In this document: positions 9,728-19,897 of the stretch, in pieces
Layout: each line of letters opens with the position of its first letter
How positions within the stretch are numbered: position 1 is the first letter of the stretch
Source of the DNA: JAGQIB01 sp041393395
GTDB taxonomy: Bacteria > ARS69
Direction of reading: 5' to 3'
Assembly: GCA_041393395.1 (NCBI GenBank)
Contig: JAWKKG010000002.1
Span: forward strand, 744,001-808,000
Length of the DNA stretch: 64,000 bases
Notes under the pieces: model-generated
What the model was told of the DNA's origin: nothing
The model's input: only the letters and a program-made list of their open reading frames with translations
The model's database searches: none
Made by a program: the position numbers and the translations under genes

Positions 9728-11394
9728 GCGGGGCGCGCGCGTCCGGCGCGTCGGCGAAGTCGCGCACGTCTCTTCCCGCGTGGACGGCACTCGCCGCGCA
9801 TCAGCGAGAGATCGCGCCGCTGCACCTGCGCGATCTGTTCGCGCGCGATCCGGAACGCGGGGAGCGCTTCACCGCCGAGGCCGGCGGACTCTTCCTGGAC
9901 TACTCGAAGAACCGCATCACCGCCGAGACGATCGACTTGCTGGTTCGTCTGGCCGAAGCCGTCGATCTCCGCGGTCGCATCGACGCGATGTTCGCGGGCG
10001 AGAAGATCAACACCACGGAGGGACGCTCGGTGTTGCACGTGGCGCTGCGGGCGCCGCGGGGGGCGTCGATCGTGGTGGACGGACACGACGTCGTGCCGGA
10101 CGTCCACGCGGTACTCGACCGGATGGGCGAGTTCGCCGGGCGCATCCGGCGACGGGAGTGGACGGGCTACACGGGACGTCCGATCCGGAACGTCGTCAAC
10201 GTGGGGATCGGCGGCTCCGATCTCGGGCCGGTGATGGCGTACCGCGCGCTTCGCCACTATGCCGATCGGGATCTGACGTTCCGTTTCATTTCGAACGTGG
10301 ACGGGACGGACTTCGCGGAGTCCGTGCGCGATCTCGATCCGACCGAGACCCTGTTCGTCGTGGCGTCGAAGACGTTCGCGACCCAGGAGACGATGACGAA
10401 CGCCCGCAGCGCGCGCGAGTGGCTGCTCGCGGCCTTCGGCGGCGACAAGGCGGCGATCGCCCGGCACTTCGTCGCCGTGTCCACGAACCGGAGCGAGGTC
10501 GAGGGCTTCGGAATCGATCCGGCGAACATGTTCGGGTTCTGGGACTGGGTGGGCGGCCGCTACTCCATGGATTCCGCGATCGGGCTGTCCACGATGGTCG
10601 CGATCGGTCCGGAGAACTTCCGCGCGATGCTCGACGGCTTCCACGCGATCGACGAGCACTACCGGACCGCGCCGTTCGAGCGGAACCTGCCCGCGCTCCT
10701 CGGCCTGCTCACGGTGTGGTACGTGAACTTCTTCGACGTGGAGACGATCGCCGTCCTGCCGTACGACCAGTACCTCGAGCGGTTCCCGGCCTACCTGCAG
10801 CAGCTCACGATGGAGAGCAACGGCAAGGGCGTCACCCTCTCCGGGCGGCCCGTGGAGTACGCCACCGGTCCGGTCTACTGGGGTGAGCCGGGCACGAACG
10901 GTCAGCACTCGTTCTACCAGCTCATCCACCAGGGAACCCGTCTCATCCCGTGCGACTTCCTCGCGTTCGCGAACTCCCTGAATCCGATCGGCCCGCACCA
11001 CGAGCTGCTGCTCGCGAACGTGCTCGCGCAGGCCGAGGCGCTCGCGTTCGGGAAGACGGAGGCGGAGGTGCGCGCGGAAGGAACTCCGGAGGAACGCGTG
11101 CCGCATCGCGTGTTCGCGGGCAACCGCCCGTCGAACGTGCTGTTGCTCGATCGTCTCACGCCGCGCACGCTCGGCGAGCTCGTGGCGTTGTACGAGCACT
11201 CCGTGTTCACGCAGGGAATCGTCTGGGATGTGGACTCGTTCGACCAGTGGGGGGTGGAGCTCGGCAAGGTGCTGGCCCAGCGCATCGTGCTCGAGCTCGC
11301 GGGGGCGGAGGCGCCGCCGCCCGCCCACGACTCCTCGACGAACGCATTGATCCGGCGGGTTCGTCGGTTGCGACGGGAAGGGCAAGGTTCGTGA
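9724..11394 (+). CDS. pgi: Glucose-6-phosphate isomerase
   Basis: 556 residues, the usual length of the long bacterial/eukaryotic PGI type. Interconverts glucose 6-phosphate and fructose 6-phosphate. Family signatures are intact: VNVGIGGSDLGP, the phosphate-binding SKTFATQET loop, GGRYSMDSAIGL, and the active-site region GEPGTNGQHSFYQLIHQG with the catalytic Glu and His. The GTG start overlaps the gnd stop by 4 bp, and its own stop overlaps zwf in the same way. The operon can therefore balance glycolytic and oxidative pentose-phosphate use of glucose 6-phosphate. Confidence 0.97.
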   Translation: MSGARASGASAKSRTSLPAWTALAAHQREIAPLHLRDLFARDPERGERFTAEAGGLFLDYSKNRITAETIDLLVRLAEAVDLRGRIDAMFAGEKINTTEGRSVLHVALRAPRGASIVVDGHDVVPDVHAVLDRMGEFAGRIRRREWTGYTGRPIRNVVNVGIGGSDLGPVMAYRALRHYADRDLTFRFISNVDGTDFAESVRDLDPTETLFVVASKTFATQETMTNARSAREWLLAAFGGDKAAIARHFVAVSTNRSEVEGFGIDPANMFGFWDWVGGRYSMDSAIGLSTMVAIGPENFRAMLDGFHAIDEHYRTAPFERNLPALLGLLTVWYVNFFDVETIAVLPYDQYLERFPAYLQQLTMESNGKGVTLSGRPVEYATGPVYWGEPGTNGQHSFYQLIHQGTRLIPCDFLAFANSLNPIGPHHELLLANVLAQAEALAFGKTEAEVRAEGTPEERVPHRVFAGNRPSNVLLLDRLTPRTLGELVALYEHSVFTQGIVWDVDSFDQWGVELGKVLAQRIVLELAGAEAPPPAHDSSTNALIRRVRRLRREGQGS

Positions 11395-12983
11395 GCGATC
11401 CCCGGGGAGTCCACGGTCTCGCAGACGAGGCGCCGGAAGAACCCGACGAAGTCCCCGTCGCCCCACCCTGCGCCGTGGTGCTCTTCGGCGCGGCCGGCGA
11501 CCTCACGAAGCGTCTGGTCGTCCCCGCCCTGTACAACCTGGTCGTGGCGAAGCGCCTGCCCGAGACGTTCCGCCTCGTGGGGGTGGACCTCGTCGAGCAG
11601 TCGACCGACGACTGGCGGGCGAAGCTCACGGAGACGATCGACGGATTCGTCGGCGCGAAGGGAAGCGAGTTCGATGCCGAGCGCATCGACGAGTCGGCTT
11701 GGAGCTGGCTCCGGGATCGCATGAGCTACGTGGCCGGCGATCTGAACGATCCCGCGTGCCACGAGCGCTTGAAGGCCCATCTCGAGGAGCTCGATCGCAC
11801 CGCGGCCACCGGCGGGAACTACCTCTTCTATCTCGCCGTGGCGGACCGCTTCTTCGGGACGGCGGTCGACGGACTGGGCGCGGCCGGACTGACCCGCGAA
11901 TCGGAGGGGCGCTGGCGTCGGGTCGTGATCGAGAAGCCGTTCGGTCACGATCTGGATTCGGCGCGCGAGCTGAACGCGCGGATCCTGCGAACCCTCGCCG
12001 AGCACCAGATCTACCGGATCGATCACTTCCTCGGGAAGGAGACCGTCCAGAACATCCTGATGCTCCGCTTCGCGAACGGTCTGTTCGAGCCGCTGTGGAA
12101 TCGCGACCACATCGAGCACGTTCAGATCACCGTGGCGGAGACGATCGGCGTGGAGCACCGGGCGAAGTTCTACGAGCGGACCGGTGCTTTGCGGGACATG
12201 GTCCCGAACCACGTGTTCCAGCTCCTCGCGATGACGGCGATGGAACCGCCGAGCTCGTTCTCCGCGGACGCGATCCGGAACGAGAAGGCGGAGTTGCTGG
12301 AGGCCGTCCGGCCGATGAGCGAGCACGAGTGCCTGAGCGCCACGGTGCGCGGGCAGTACGGCGCCGGCACGGTGGACGGCCGCTCCGTGGTCGGGTACCG
12401 CGAGGAGCCGGACGTCGCGGATCGATCCGACGTGGAGACCTACGTCGGGTCGCGTCTGCTGATCGATACCTGGCGCTGGGCCGGCGTGCCGTTCTACCTC
12501 CGCACGGGCAAGCGCCTCGCGTGCCGCAAGACGGAGATCGCGATCCGGTTCCGCCAGGCGCCGATCGCGCTGTTTCGCTCGACTCCGGTCCGCCGCCTGA
12601 CCCCGAACTGGCTGATCCTGCGCATCCAGCCGAACGAGGGCATCGCGCTCGAGTTCGGGGCGAAGCATCCGGGGCCGCGCCTCGTGCTCGGCGACGTCCG
12701 GATGGACTTCGCGTACGAGGACTACTTCGAGATGGCGCCGAACACGGGATACGAGACCCTGCTGTACGACTGCATGATCGGCGACGCGACGCTGTTCCAG
12801 CGCGCGGACAACGTCGAGGCGGGCTGGCAGGTCGTGCAGCCGATCCTCGACGCGTGGGGCAACGCCGGCCCCGGCGCGTTGCCGGGCTACGCCGCGGGAA
12901 CGGATGGCCCCGAGGCGGCGGGCCGGCTCATCGCCCGCGACGGCAACGACTGGCGTCCGCTGGTCCGCCACCGGAAGGTGTAG
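11391..12983 (+). CDS. zwf: Glucose-6-phosphate 1-dehydrogenase
   Basis: 530 residues from a GTG overlapping pgi (GTGA). Oxidises glucose 6-phosphate to 6-phosphogluconolactone. The nucleotide fingerprint reads GAAGDLTKRLVVP (GASGDLAKR in most members), and the catalytic block RIDHFLGKETVQN with its His and Lys is complete. The beta+alpha domain continues to the end (VRMDFAYEDYF, GDATLFQRAD). The N-terminal ~25 residues before the Rossmann strand are a non-conserved acidic/proline-rich extension. Two bases separate it from the HAD gene. Confidence 0.97.
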   Translation: MSDPRGVHGLADEAPEEPDEVPVAPPCAVVLFGAAGDLTKRLVVPALYNLVVAKRLPETFRLVGVDLVEQSTDDWRAKLTETIDGFVGAKGSEFDAERIDESAWSWLRDRMSYVAGDLNDPACHERLKAHLEELDRTAATGGNYLFYLAVADRFFGTAVDGLGAAGLTRESEGRWRRVVIEKPFGHDLDSARELNARILRTLAEHQIYRIDHFLGKETVQNILMLRFANGLFEPLWNRDHIEHVQITVAETIGVEHRAKFYERTGALRDMVPNHVFQLLAMTAMEPPSSFSADAIRNEKAELLEAVRPMSEHECLSATVRGQYGAGTVDGRSVVGYREEPDVADRSDVETYVGSRLLIDTWRWAGVPFYLRTGKRLACRKTEIAIRFRQAPIALFRSTPVRRLTPNWLILRIQPNEGIALEFGAKHPGPRLVLGDVRMDFAYEDYFEMAPNTGYETLLYDCMIGDATLFQRADNVEAGWQVVQPILDAWGNAGPGALPGYAAGTDGPEAAGRLIARDGNDWRPLVRHRKV

Positions 12984-12985
12984 CG

Positions 12986-13807
12986 ATGCCCCGCGTCTCC
13001 CTCGTGCTCAGCGACGTGGACGGGACGCTGGTCGATCACGACAAGGTGCTGACGACGCGCGCGCGGTCCGCCGTCGCGGCGCTCCGCTCGCGCGGAGTCC
13101 GGTTCGCGATCGTGAGCGGTCGGCCGCCGCGCGGCTTGACGGCTCTCGTCGAGCCGCTCGCGATCGACACGCCGGTCGCGGCGTTCAACGGGGGCGTGAT
13201 CTCGGATCCGGGGCTTCACGTTCTCTCGAGTCACACGCTTCCGGTCGACGTCGCCACCCGGGCCCTGGCGATCATCCGCGAGCACGACCTCGATCCCTGG
13301 ATCTACCGCGAGCAGGAGTGGCTCCTCTCGGACGCGTCGGCGCCGCACGTCGAGCGTGAGCAGTCCACGGTGGGGTTCTCGGCGATCGTCGCCCGCGATC
13401 TGGACGCGGAGCTCCGGTCCGTGGTGAAGCTCGTGGGGGTGGGAGACGACCCCGACGTGGTTCGGGCCTGCGAGAGTCGCCTGCAGAAAGCGTGCAACGG
13501 CGAAGCATCGGCGAGCCGATCGCAACCGTACTACGTGGACGTGACCCACCATGACGCGAACAAGGGCGCGGTCGTGGAGTACCTCGGGCGGACTCTCGGT
13601 ATCCCGACGGACGAGATCCTCGCGATCGGCGACGGACCGAACGACGTTCGCATGTTCGAGAAGTCCGGCCGGTCGATCGCGATGGGCAATGCCTCCGAGG
13701 AGGTTCGGGTGGCCGCCGACGCGGTGACCGAATCCTGCGACCGGGAAGGGTTCGCGCGGGCGATCGAGGAGCACGTGCTCGCGGGGCCGGCCGGAGGGAC
13801 CCCGTGA
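12986..13807 (+). CDS. Cof-type HAD-superfamily sugar phosphatase
   Basis: 273 residues. HAD motif I is LSDVDGTLVD (nucleophile and acid/base Asp), motif II VSGRP, motif III the Lys in DANKG, and motif IV AIGDGPNDVRMFE. The C2B-type cap between motifs II and III places it in the Cof/YbiV group, usually small sugar- or nucleotide-phosphate phosphatases. The substrate is unknown. Its position between zwf and pgl suggests removal of a side product or overflow phosphate of this pathway (inference). ATG start; the stop overlaps pgl by 4 bp. Confidence 0.88.
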   Translation: MPRVSLVLSDVDGTLVDHDKVLTTRARSAVAALRSRGVRFAIVSGRPPRGLTALVEPLAIDTPVAAFNGGVISDPGLHVLSSHTLPVDVATRALAIIREHDLDPWIYREQEWLLSDASAPHVEREQSTVGFSAIVARDLDAELRSVVKLVGVGDDPDVVRACESRLQKACNGEASASRSQPYYVDVTHHDANKGAVVEYLGRTLGIPTDEILAIGDGPNDVRMFEKSGRSIAMGNASEEVRVAADAVTESCDREGFARAIEEHVLAGPAGGTP

Positions 13808-14529
13808 GCGGGAACCTCGTCGTGCTGCCGACGCCGGACGCGCTGGTCGAGCACGTCGCTTCGTGGCTCACGGAGCGCGCGCGATCGTCGTCCGGTGCCT
13901 TTCGACTCGTGCTGTCCGGTGGCCACACGCCGGCTCCGCTCTACGCGCGTCTCGCGTCGTCTCCCTGGCGTGATCGCTTCCCCTGGCACCGCACCGATTT
14001 CTACTGGGGTGACGAGCGCTGCGTATCCGCGGACGATCCGGAAAGCAATTCGGGCATGGCGCGTCGGCAGCTTCTGGCGCACGTGCCGGTCGCGCCGGAT
14101 CACGTCCATCCGATTCCCGGCGAGATGGCGCCGCCCGGAGCGGCCGCGGCCTACGAGCAGACGCTCCGGGACGTCTACGGCGCTCCCGCGCTCGACCCGG
14201 CGCGCCCCCTGTTCGACGTGACGCTGCTCGGACTCGGGGAAGACGGGCACACCGCGTCGCTCTTCCCCGGCACGGAGGCGCTGGCCGAACGCGCCCGCTG
14301 GGTCACGACGGTGCGCCCCGAGGGCAAGACGCCCCGCGTCACGCTGACGTATCCCGCGCTCGAGAGCAGCCGCTGCGTCGCCTTCCTGGTGTCGGGGGAG
14401 TCGAAGGCGTCGATCCTGCGGCGCGTCCGCGGCGGCGCGAGCGACGCGCCGGCCGCGCGACTCCGGCCGGTCGGGGAGGTCGTGTGGTTCGTCGATCGCG
14501 CCGCGGCCGGCGAGGGGGAGCGAAGTTGA
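13804..14529 (+). CDS. pgl: 6-phosphogluconolactonase (DevB/SOL type)
   Basis: 241 residues. Hydrolyses 6-phosphogluconolactone to 6-phosphogluconate, completing the oxidative branch with zwf and gnd. The isomerase-like fold is identified by VLSGGHTP, the YWGDERCV strand-turn and LGLGEDGHTASLFPGT, the signature segments of DevB-type lactonases. GTG start, 4 bp overlap with the HAD gene, and a TTGA overlap with the following glucosidase. All three oxidative-branch enzymes are thus in one transcription unit. Confidence 0.95.
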   Translation: MSGNLVVLPTPDALVEHVASWLTERARSSSGAFRLVLSGGHTPAPLYARLASSPWRDRFPWHRTDFYWGDERCVSADDPESNSGMARRQLLAHVPVAPDHVHPIPGEMAPPGAAAAYEQTLRDVYGAPALDPARPLFDVTLLGLGEDGHTASLFPGTEALAERARWVTTVRPEGKTPRVTLTYPALESSRCVAFLVSGESKASILRRVRGGASDAPAARLRPVGEVVWFVDRAAAGEGERS

Positions 14530-17243
14530 CTCCGAGCCCGCCCGAGGGATCCGAGGTCGGCGCCGAACGTCGGCGGATGGCGGAGGCCCGCGCCCGCGAG
14601 CGCAACTGGATGCGGTGGGGGCCGTACCTCGCCGAGCGCCAGTGGGGGACCGTGCGGGAGGACTACTCCGCGGACGGCGACGCGTGGCGCTCCTTCACGC
14701 ACGACGACGCGTGCCGCCGCGCGTACCGCTGGGGAGAAGACGGTCTGCTCGGGTTCACCGACCGCGAGTGCCGCATGTGCTTCGCACTCGCGCTCTGGAA
14801 CGGAAAGGACTCCCTCCTCAAGGAACGCCTGTTCGGACTCACGAATCCCGAGGGGAACCACGGCGAGGACGTGAAGGAGCTCTACTACTACCTGGACGCG
14901 ACGCCGACGTCGTCGTACCTGCGCGCGGGCTACTTGTACCCGCAGAACGAGTTCCCCTACGCGCGCCTCGTGGAGGAGAACGGCCGGCGCACGCTCACGG
15001 ACCCGGAGTACGAGCTCGAGGACACGGGGATCTTCGCGGAGAACCGGTACTTCGACGTCTGTGTGGAGTACGCGAAGGCCGACGTCGAGGACGTTCTCGT
15101 GCGCGTGCGGGTCGTGAACCGCGGCCCCGATCCCGCCCCGATCCACGTGCTCCCCACGGTCTGGTTCCGGAACACCTGGGCGTGGGGCCGCACGGGAGAG
15201 GACTACTGGCCCCGGGGACGCATCGCCCGCGACGGGGAGGCTACGCTCTCGATCGATCATCCGTCGCTCGGCCGCTATCGACTCGACGCGGACAGACTGG
15301 ATTCGCAGCGCCCGCGGTGGCTGTTCACGGAGAACGAGTCGGATACGCAGTGCCTGTTCGGGACGCCGAACGCTTCGCCGTTCGTGAAGGACGCGTTCCA
15401 CCGCCGGGTCGTCGGGGGGGAGGACGGGGCGGTGAACCCCGCGGAAGAGGGGACGAAGGCCGCGGCGTGGTACGTCGCCACGGTGCCCCCCGGAGGCGAC
15501 GTGACGATCCGTCTGCGCTGGACCGCCGTCGACGAGACGTCGCCGCCGGCAGGGGAGCGGTTCGGCGATTCGTTCACGCACACGTTCGAGCGACGTCGCC
15601 GGGAAGCCGACGAGTTCCACGCTTCCGCGCGGTCGGCCCCGCTCGACGACGACGAGCGGCGGATCGTCCGGCAGGCCGATGCGGGTCTCCTCTGGTCGCG
15701 CCAGTTCTACCACTACGCGGTAGAGACCTGGCTGGACGGGGATCCGGCCCAGCCGCCTCCGCCGGAGTCGCGACGTCACGGGCGCAATCACCCGTGGCGC
15801 CACGTCCACGCGCGCGACGTCCTCTCGGTGCCGGACAAGTGGGAGTACCCGTGGTTCGCGGCCTGGGACCTCGCGTTCCACTGCGTGGCGCTCGCGCGCA
15901 TCGACCCCGAGCACGCGAAGGACCAGCTCCTGCGACTGTGTCGGGAGTGGTACATGAATCCGAGCGGCCAGCTCCCGGCGTACGAGTACGACTTCGGCGC
16001 CGTCAATCCGCCCGTCCACGCGTGGGCGGCGTGGCGTGTCTACCAGCTCACCGGAGAGCGCGGCGACCCGCCCGATCGCGCGTTCCTCGAGAGCGCCTTC
16101 CACAAGTGCATCATCAATTTCACGTGGTGGGTGAATCGCGAGGATGTGGAGGGCGACAACCTGTTCACGGGCGGGTTCCTCGGACTAGACAACATCGGCT
16201 TGTTCGACCGGTCGCGTCCGATCGCGGGCGGGGGGAAGCTCGAGCAGGCGGATGCCACCGCGTGGATGGCGTTCTACTCCTCGACCATGCTCGCGATCGC
16301 GCTGGAGCTCGCGCGCGAGAACGACGCGTACGAGGGGATCGCGTCGAAGTTCTTCGAGCACTTCGTGCGGATCGCGCAAGCGATGAACGAGCTGGGCGGT
16401 GCCGGGCTCTGGGACGAGGCCGACGGCTTCTACTACGACCATCTCCGCGTCCAGGGCGCATCGACGCCGCTGCGGGTTCGATCCATGGTGGGCCTCATCC
16501 CCCTGTTCGCCGCGGAGTCGCTGGAGTCCGAGCACCTCGACCGGTTGCCGCTGTTCCGGCGACGCCTGGAATGGTTTCTCGCGAACGTGCCGGAAGTCGC
16601 GACCGGGATCGCCTGCCTGCACCCGAGCGAGAGCCGCGAGCACCGGCTGCTCTCGATCCCGACCCGCGAGCGGCTCGTGCGCGTGCTCGCCCGGGTTCTG
16701 GACGAACGCGAGTTCCTCTCGCCCTACGGCGTGCGCTCTCTGTCGAAGGCGTACGAAACTCCGTACTCGCTCGAGCTCGGAGGAGACCGACACGAGATCC
16801 ACTACGCGTCGGGGAACTCCGACTCCCGGCTGTTCGGCGGAAACTCGAACTGGCGGGGGCCGGTGTGGTTTCCGCTCAACTACCTGCTGATCGAGGCCTT
16901 GAAGCGGCATCATCATTTCTACGGGGATTCGCTTCGGGTCGAGTGTCCGACCCGCTCGGGCCGGCAACGGACGCTGCTCGAGGTCGCGGAGGAACTGGAG
17001 CGCCGCCTGGCGAGCCTCTTCGAGCCGGACGCCTCGGGACGTCGTCCCTGCCACCGCGGAAGCCGGTTTCACTCCGAGACGGAACGCGACCGGTTGCTGT
17101 TCCACGAGTACTTCGACGGCGACGACGGCCGCGGATGCGGCGCGAGCCACCAGACGGGTTGGACGGCACTCGTGGCCAACGTACTCGAGCGCGTCGCGTT
17201 CGTCCGGGCCGGCGGGGCGGCGGCGGCGGACGGAGCCGGATGA
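14526..17243 (+). CDS. MGH1-like / GH63-type glucosidase
   Basis: About 905 residues. An N-terminal beta-sandwich (RNWMRWGPYLAERQWGTVREDYS start, about 20-330) is followed by an (alpha/alpha)6 barrel of the mannosyl-oligosaccharide glucosidase GH63/MGH1-like type (WEYPWFAAWDLAFHCV, DYDFGAVNPPVHAWA-like region, NSNWRGPVWFPLNYL). Predicted to release glucose from an alpha-glucoside; the exact substrate is unknown. No signal peptide, so probably cytoplasmic. The TTG at 14526 is preferred because it overlaps the pgl stop (TTGA) and has GGGGAG upstream. ATG at 14577 is the alternative and would remove 17 non-conserved residues. It is the last gene of the operon and may feed glucose units into it, though no glucokinase is visible. 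Confidence 0.85.
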   Translation: MTPSPPEGSEVGAERRRMAEARARERNWMRWGPYLAERQWGTVREDYSADGDAWRSFTHDDACRRAYRWGEDGLLGFTDRECRMCFALALWNGKDSLLKERLFGLTNPEGNHGEDVKELYYYLDATPTSSYLRAGYLYPQNEFPYARLVEENGRRTLTDPEYELEDTGIFAENRYFDVCVEYAKADVEDVLVRVRVVNRGPDPAPIHVLPTVWFRNTWAWGRTGEDYWPRGRIARDGEATLSIDHPSLGRYRLDADRLDSQRPRWLFTENESDTQCLFGTPNASPFVKDAFHRRVVGGEDGAVNPAEEGTKAAAWYVATVPPGGDVTIRLRWTAVDETSPPAGERFGDSFTHTFERRRREADEFHASARSAPLDDDERRIVRQADAGLLWSRQFYHYAVETWLDGDPAQPPPPESRRHGRNHPWRHVHARDVLSVPDKWEYPWFAAWDLAFHCVALARIDPEHAKDQLLRLCREWYMNPSGQLPAYEYDFGAVNPPVHAWAAWRVYQLTGERGDPPDRAFLESAFHKCIINFTWWVNREDVEGDNLFTGGFLGLDNIGLFDRSRPIAGGGKLEQADATAWMAFYSSTMLAIALELARENDAYEGIASKFFEHFVRIAQAMNELGGAGLWDEADGFYYDHLRVQGASTPLRVRSMVGLIPLFAAESLESEHLDRLPLFRRRLEWFLANVPEVATGIACLHPSESREHRLLSIPTRERLVRVLARVLDEREFLSPYGVRSLSKAYETPYSLELGGDRHEIHYASGNSDSRLFGGNSNWRGPVWFPLNYLLIEALKRHHHFYGDSLRVECPTRSGRQRTLLEVAEELERRLASLFEPDASGRRPCHRGSRFHSETERDRLLFHEYFDGDDGRGCGASHQTGWTALVANVLERVAFVRAGGAAAADGAG

Positions 17244-17246
17244 CGA

Positions 17247-17278
17247 ACGGGCCGGCTCCCGCGGGGGAACCGGCCCGT
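17247..17278. terminator. Strong hairpin between convergent genes
   Basis: Perfect 9-bp inverted repeat (ACGGGCCGG at 17247-17255, CCGGCCCGT at 17270-17278) with a 14-base loop that is itself partly self-complementary. It begins 4 bases after the glucosidase stop and lies 40 bp before the stop of the converging inositol-phosphate synthase gene. There is no T-tract, so it may act as a two-way terminator aided by Rho or as a 3'-end stabiliser. Confidence 0.55.
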
Positions 17279-17318
17279 GTCCCGGCCTTCGGATCGCTTC
17301 GATGTGCCTCGATCCGGG

Positions 17319-18626
<1,308 letters not shown>

Positions 18627-18776
18627 CGGAAACTCCTTCTCCGGTCGCGCCGCGCATCTCGCAGCGGCCGCGCTCCGGTCGGGCCGGAACGGGTTCCGGC
18701 CGGGTGGGCGGGATCGGCCGGCGTGGCCGGGTGTCCCGCGGGAACGTCGCCCCGGACTGGGGCGCGTCGACGGGGG

Positions 18777-18807
18777 AAAATACGCACGGGGCGGGACATT
18801 GTTCCAA
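18777..18807 (-). promoter_or_regulatory. Possible promoter for ino1
   Basis: On the minus strand TTGGAA (18807-18802) and TATTTT (18782-18777) form a -35/-10 pair, but the spacer is 19 bases, longer than ideal. It lies about 150 bp upstream of the ino1 start and about 20 bp from the LysR-type palindrome, so a regulator bound there could act on it. Weak evidence from pattern alone. Confidence 0.3.
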
Positions 18808-18827
18808 TCGATCTTCTTGTCCATGCG

Positions 18828-18844
18828 CATAAGCAGAGCTTATG
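18828..18844. promoter_or_regulatory. LysR-type operator palindrome
   Basis: Perfect 7-bp inverted repeat CATAAGC-AGA-GCTTATG. It contains the classic LysR T-N11-A core (T at 18830, A at 18842) within dyad symmetry, and stands out as AT-rich in very GC-rich DNA. It lies between the divergent ino1 and LysR genes, 63 bp before the LysR start chosen here, the usual place for an autoregulatory recognition site. Confidence 0.6.
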
Positions 18845-18846
18845 AT

Positions 18847-18891
18847 GGGTCATCCGGGTCATCCGGACGACTCGGGTCACCCGGGCGACTC
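18847..18891 (+). repeat. Five imperfect 9-bp tandem units upstream of the LysR start
   Basis: Units read GGGTCATCC, GGGTCATCC, GGACGACTC, GGGTCACCC, GGGCGACTC, so two related forms are interspersed. The block sits directly between the palindrome and the ribosome-binding site of the LysR gene. If translation began upstream at 18842 or 18845, it would encode a Gly-His-Pro/Asp-Ser-rich leader. Confidence 0.55.
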
Positions 18892-18907
18892 CGAAGGGGG
18901 GCGGCGC

Positions 18908-19828
18908 GTGGATGTCCGTTCGCTGAGGTACTTCGTGGCGGTCGCGGACCGCCGATCGTTCGCGGCGGCGGCGCGCGAGGTGGGGGTCAGCCAGCCCGCG
19001 GTCTCGCAGGCGATCGCCCAGCTCGAGGACGAGCTCGCCGCCCGGCTGTTCGACCGGGGGGGACGGCGGGTCTCCTTGACGCCGGAGGGGGAGAGCTTCC
19101 TCGAGTCCGCGCGTCGCGTGGTGCACGACTTCGACGATCTCCCGGCGCGCCTCGATCGTGCGCGCGGGCGAGTTCGCGGGCGCCTCGAGATCGGCACCAC
19201 GGACGTGGCCAGCATCTACGTGTTGCCCAAGGTCTATCGCGCCTACCGTCGGCGCTTCCCGGACGTCGAGATCTCCGTACGCGTCGAGGGAACGGAGTCG
19301 CTGCTTCGGCAGCTTGCCGACCGGACGATCGAGCTCGCCGTCATCACGCTCGCGGCGGGCGATCGGGTCGCGGACGTGCCGGCGCCCTTCACGGCGGAGC
19401 CGCTGTTCCGCGAGCATCTGGACTTCCTGGTGTCGCGCACGCACCCGCTGGCGGATCGGACCCGGATCTCGCTGCCCGAGCTGGCGGAGCACGGGCTCAT
19501 CACGTTCAAGGCGGAATCGATCACCCGGCAGGCCGTGGACGCCCTGTTCCGCGAGCACGGCGAGGAGCCGCGAATCGCCATGGAGATGTCGAGTCCGGAG
19601 GCGATCAAGCGTCTCGTGGAGGTCGGCCTCGGCGTCGGCGTATTGCCGGCGCGCTCCGTGGCCGCGGAGATCCGATCGGGCGCGCTCGTCCCGCTCGCGG
19701 TCCGGGCGGGCAAGCTCACCCGCGAGCTCGGTATCGCGCGGGATGCGCGACGGACTCCCTCGCCGGCCGCCGAGGCTTTTCTCGGCCTGCTCGCACGCAT
19801 CCGGAATGTCGCGCCTCGTGTCGACTAG
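18908..19828 (+). CDS. LysR-family transcriptional regulator
   Basis: 306 residues from the GTG at 18908. The winged helix-turn-helix is at the very N-terminus (VDVRSLRYFVAVAD, then FAAAAREVGVSQPAVSQAI), exactly where LysR proteins start. A substrate-binding-like co-inducer domain follows (about 90-300: LEIGTTDVASIYVLP, GVGVLPARS). A GGGGGG run about 7 bases upstream serves as ribosome-binding site. ATGs at 18842 and 18845 are in frame but would add a repetitive leader and overlap the operator. Divergent from ino1, so ino1 and itself are the obvious targets. The ligand is unknown. Confidence 0.92.
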   Translation: MDVRSLRYFVAVADRRSFAAAAREVGVSQPAVSQAIAQLEDELAARLFDRGGRRVSLTPEGESFLESARRVVHDFDDLPARLDRARGRVRGRLEIGTTDVASIYVLPKVYRAYRRRFPDVEISVRVEGTESLLRQLADRTIELAVITLAAGDRVADVPAPFTAEPLFREHLDFLVSRTHPLADRTRISLPELAEHGLITFKAESITRQAVDALFREHGEEPRIAMEMSSPEAIKRLVEVGLGVGVLPARSVAAEIRSGALVPLAVRAGKLTRELGIARDARRTPSPAAEAFLGLLARIRNVAPRVD

Positions 19829-19885
19829 TCCTCCGACGATCGTGGACCGCCGGCGGAAATGGTGTCCGTCGCCCCGGGACGACGC

Positions 19886-19897
19886 TAGAATCGGGTC
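19886..19897 (+). promoter_or_regulatory. -10 element abutting the start codon (possible leaderless mRNA)
   Basis: TAGAAT at 19886-19891 is followed by only six bases before the ATG at 19898, so transcription would start at or next to the A of ATG. No Shine-Dalgarno sequence is visible. The -35 region (TGTCCG at a 17-base spacing) is poor. A similar GCTAGAAT block occurs at 39148-39155 and, on the minus strand, at 56077-56070. Confidence 0.4.

Noticed and set aside
18777..18910. CRISPR-like array from the 9-bp repeats
   Set aside because: Units are contiguous with no spacers and only 45 bp in total.
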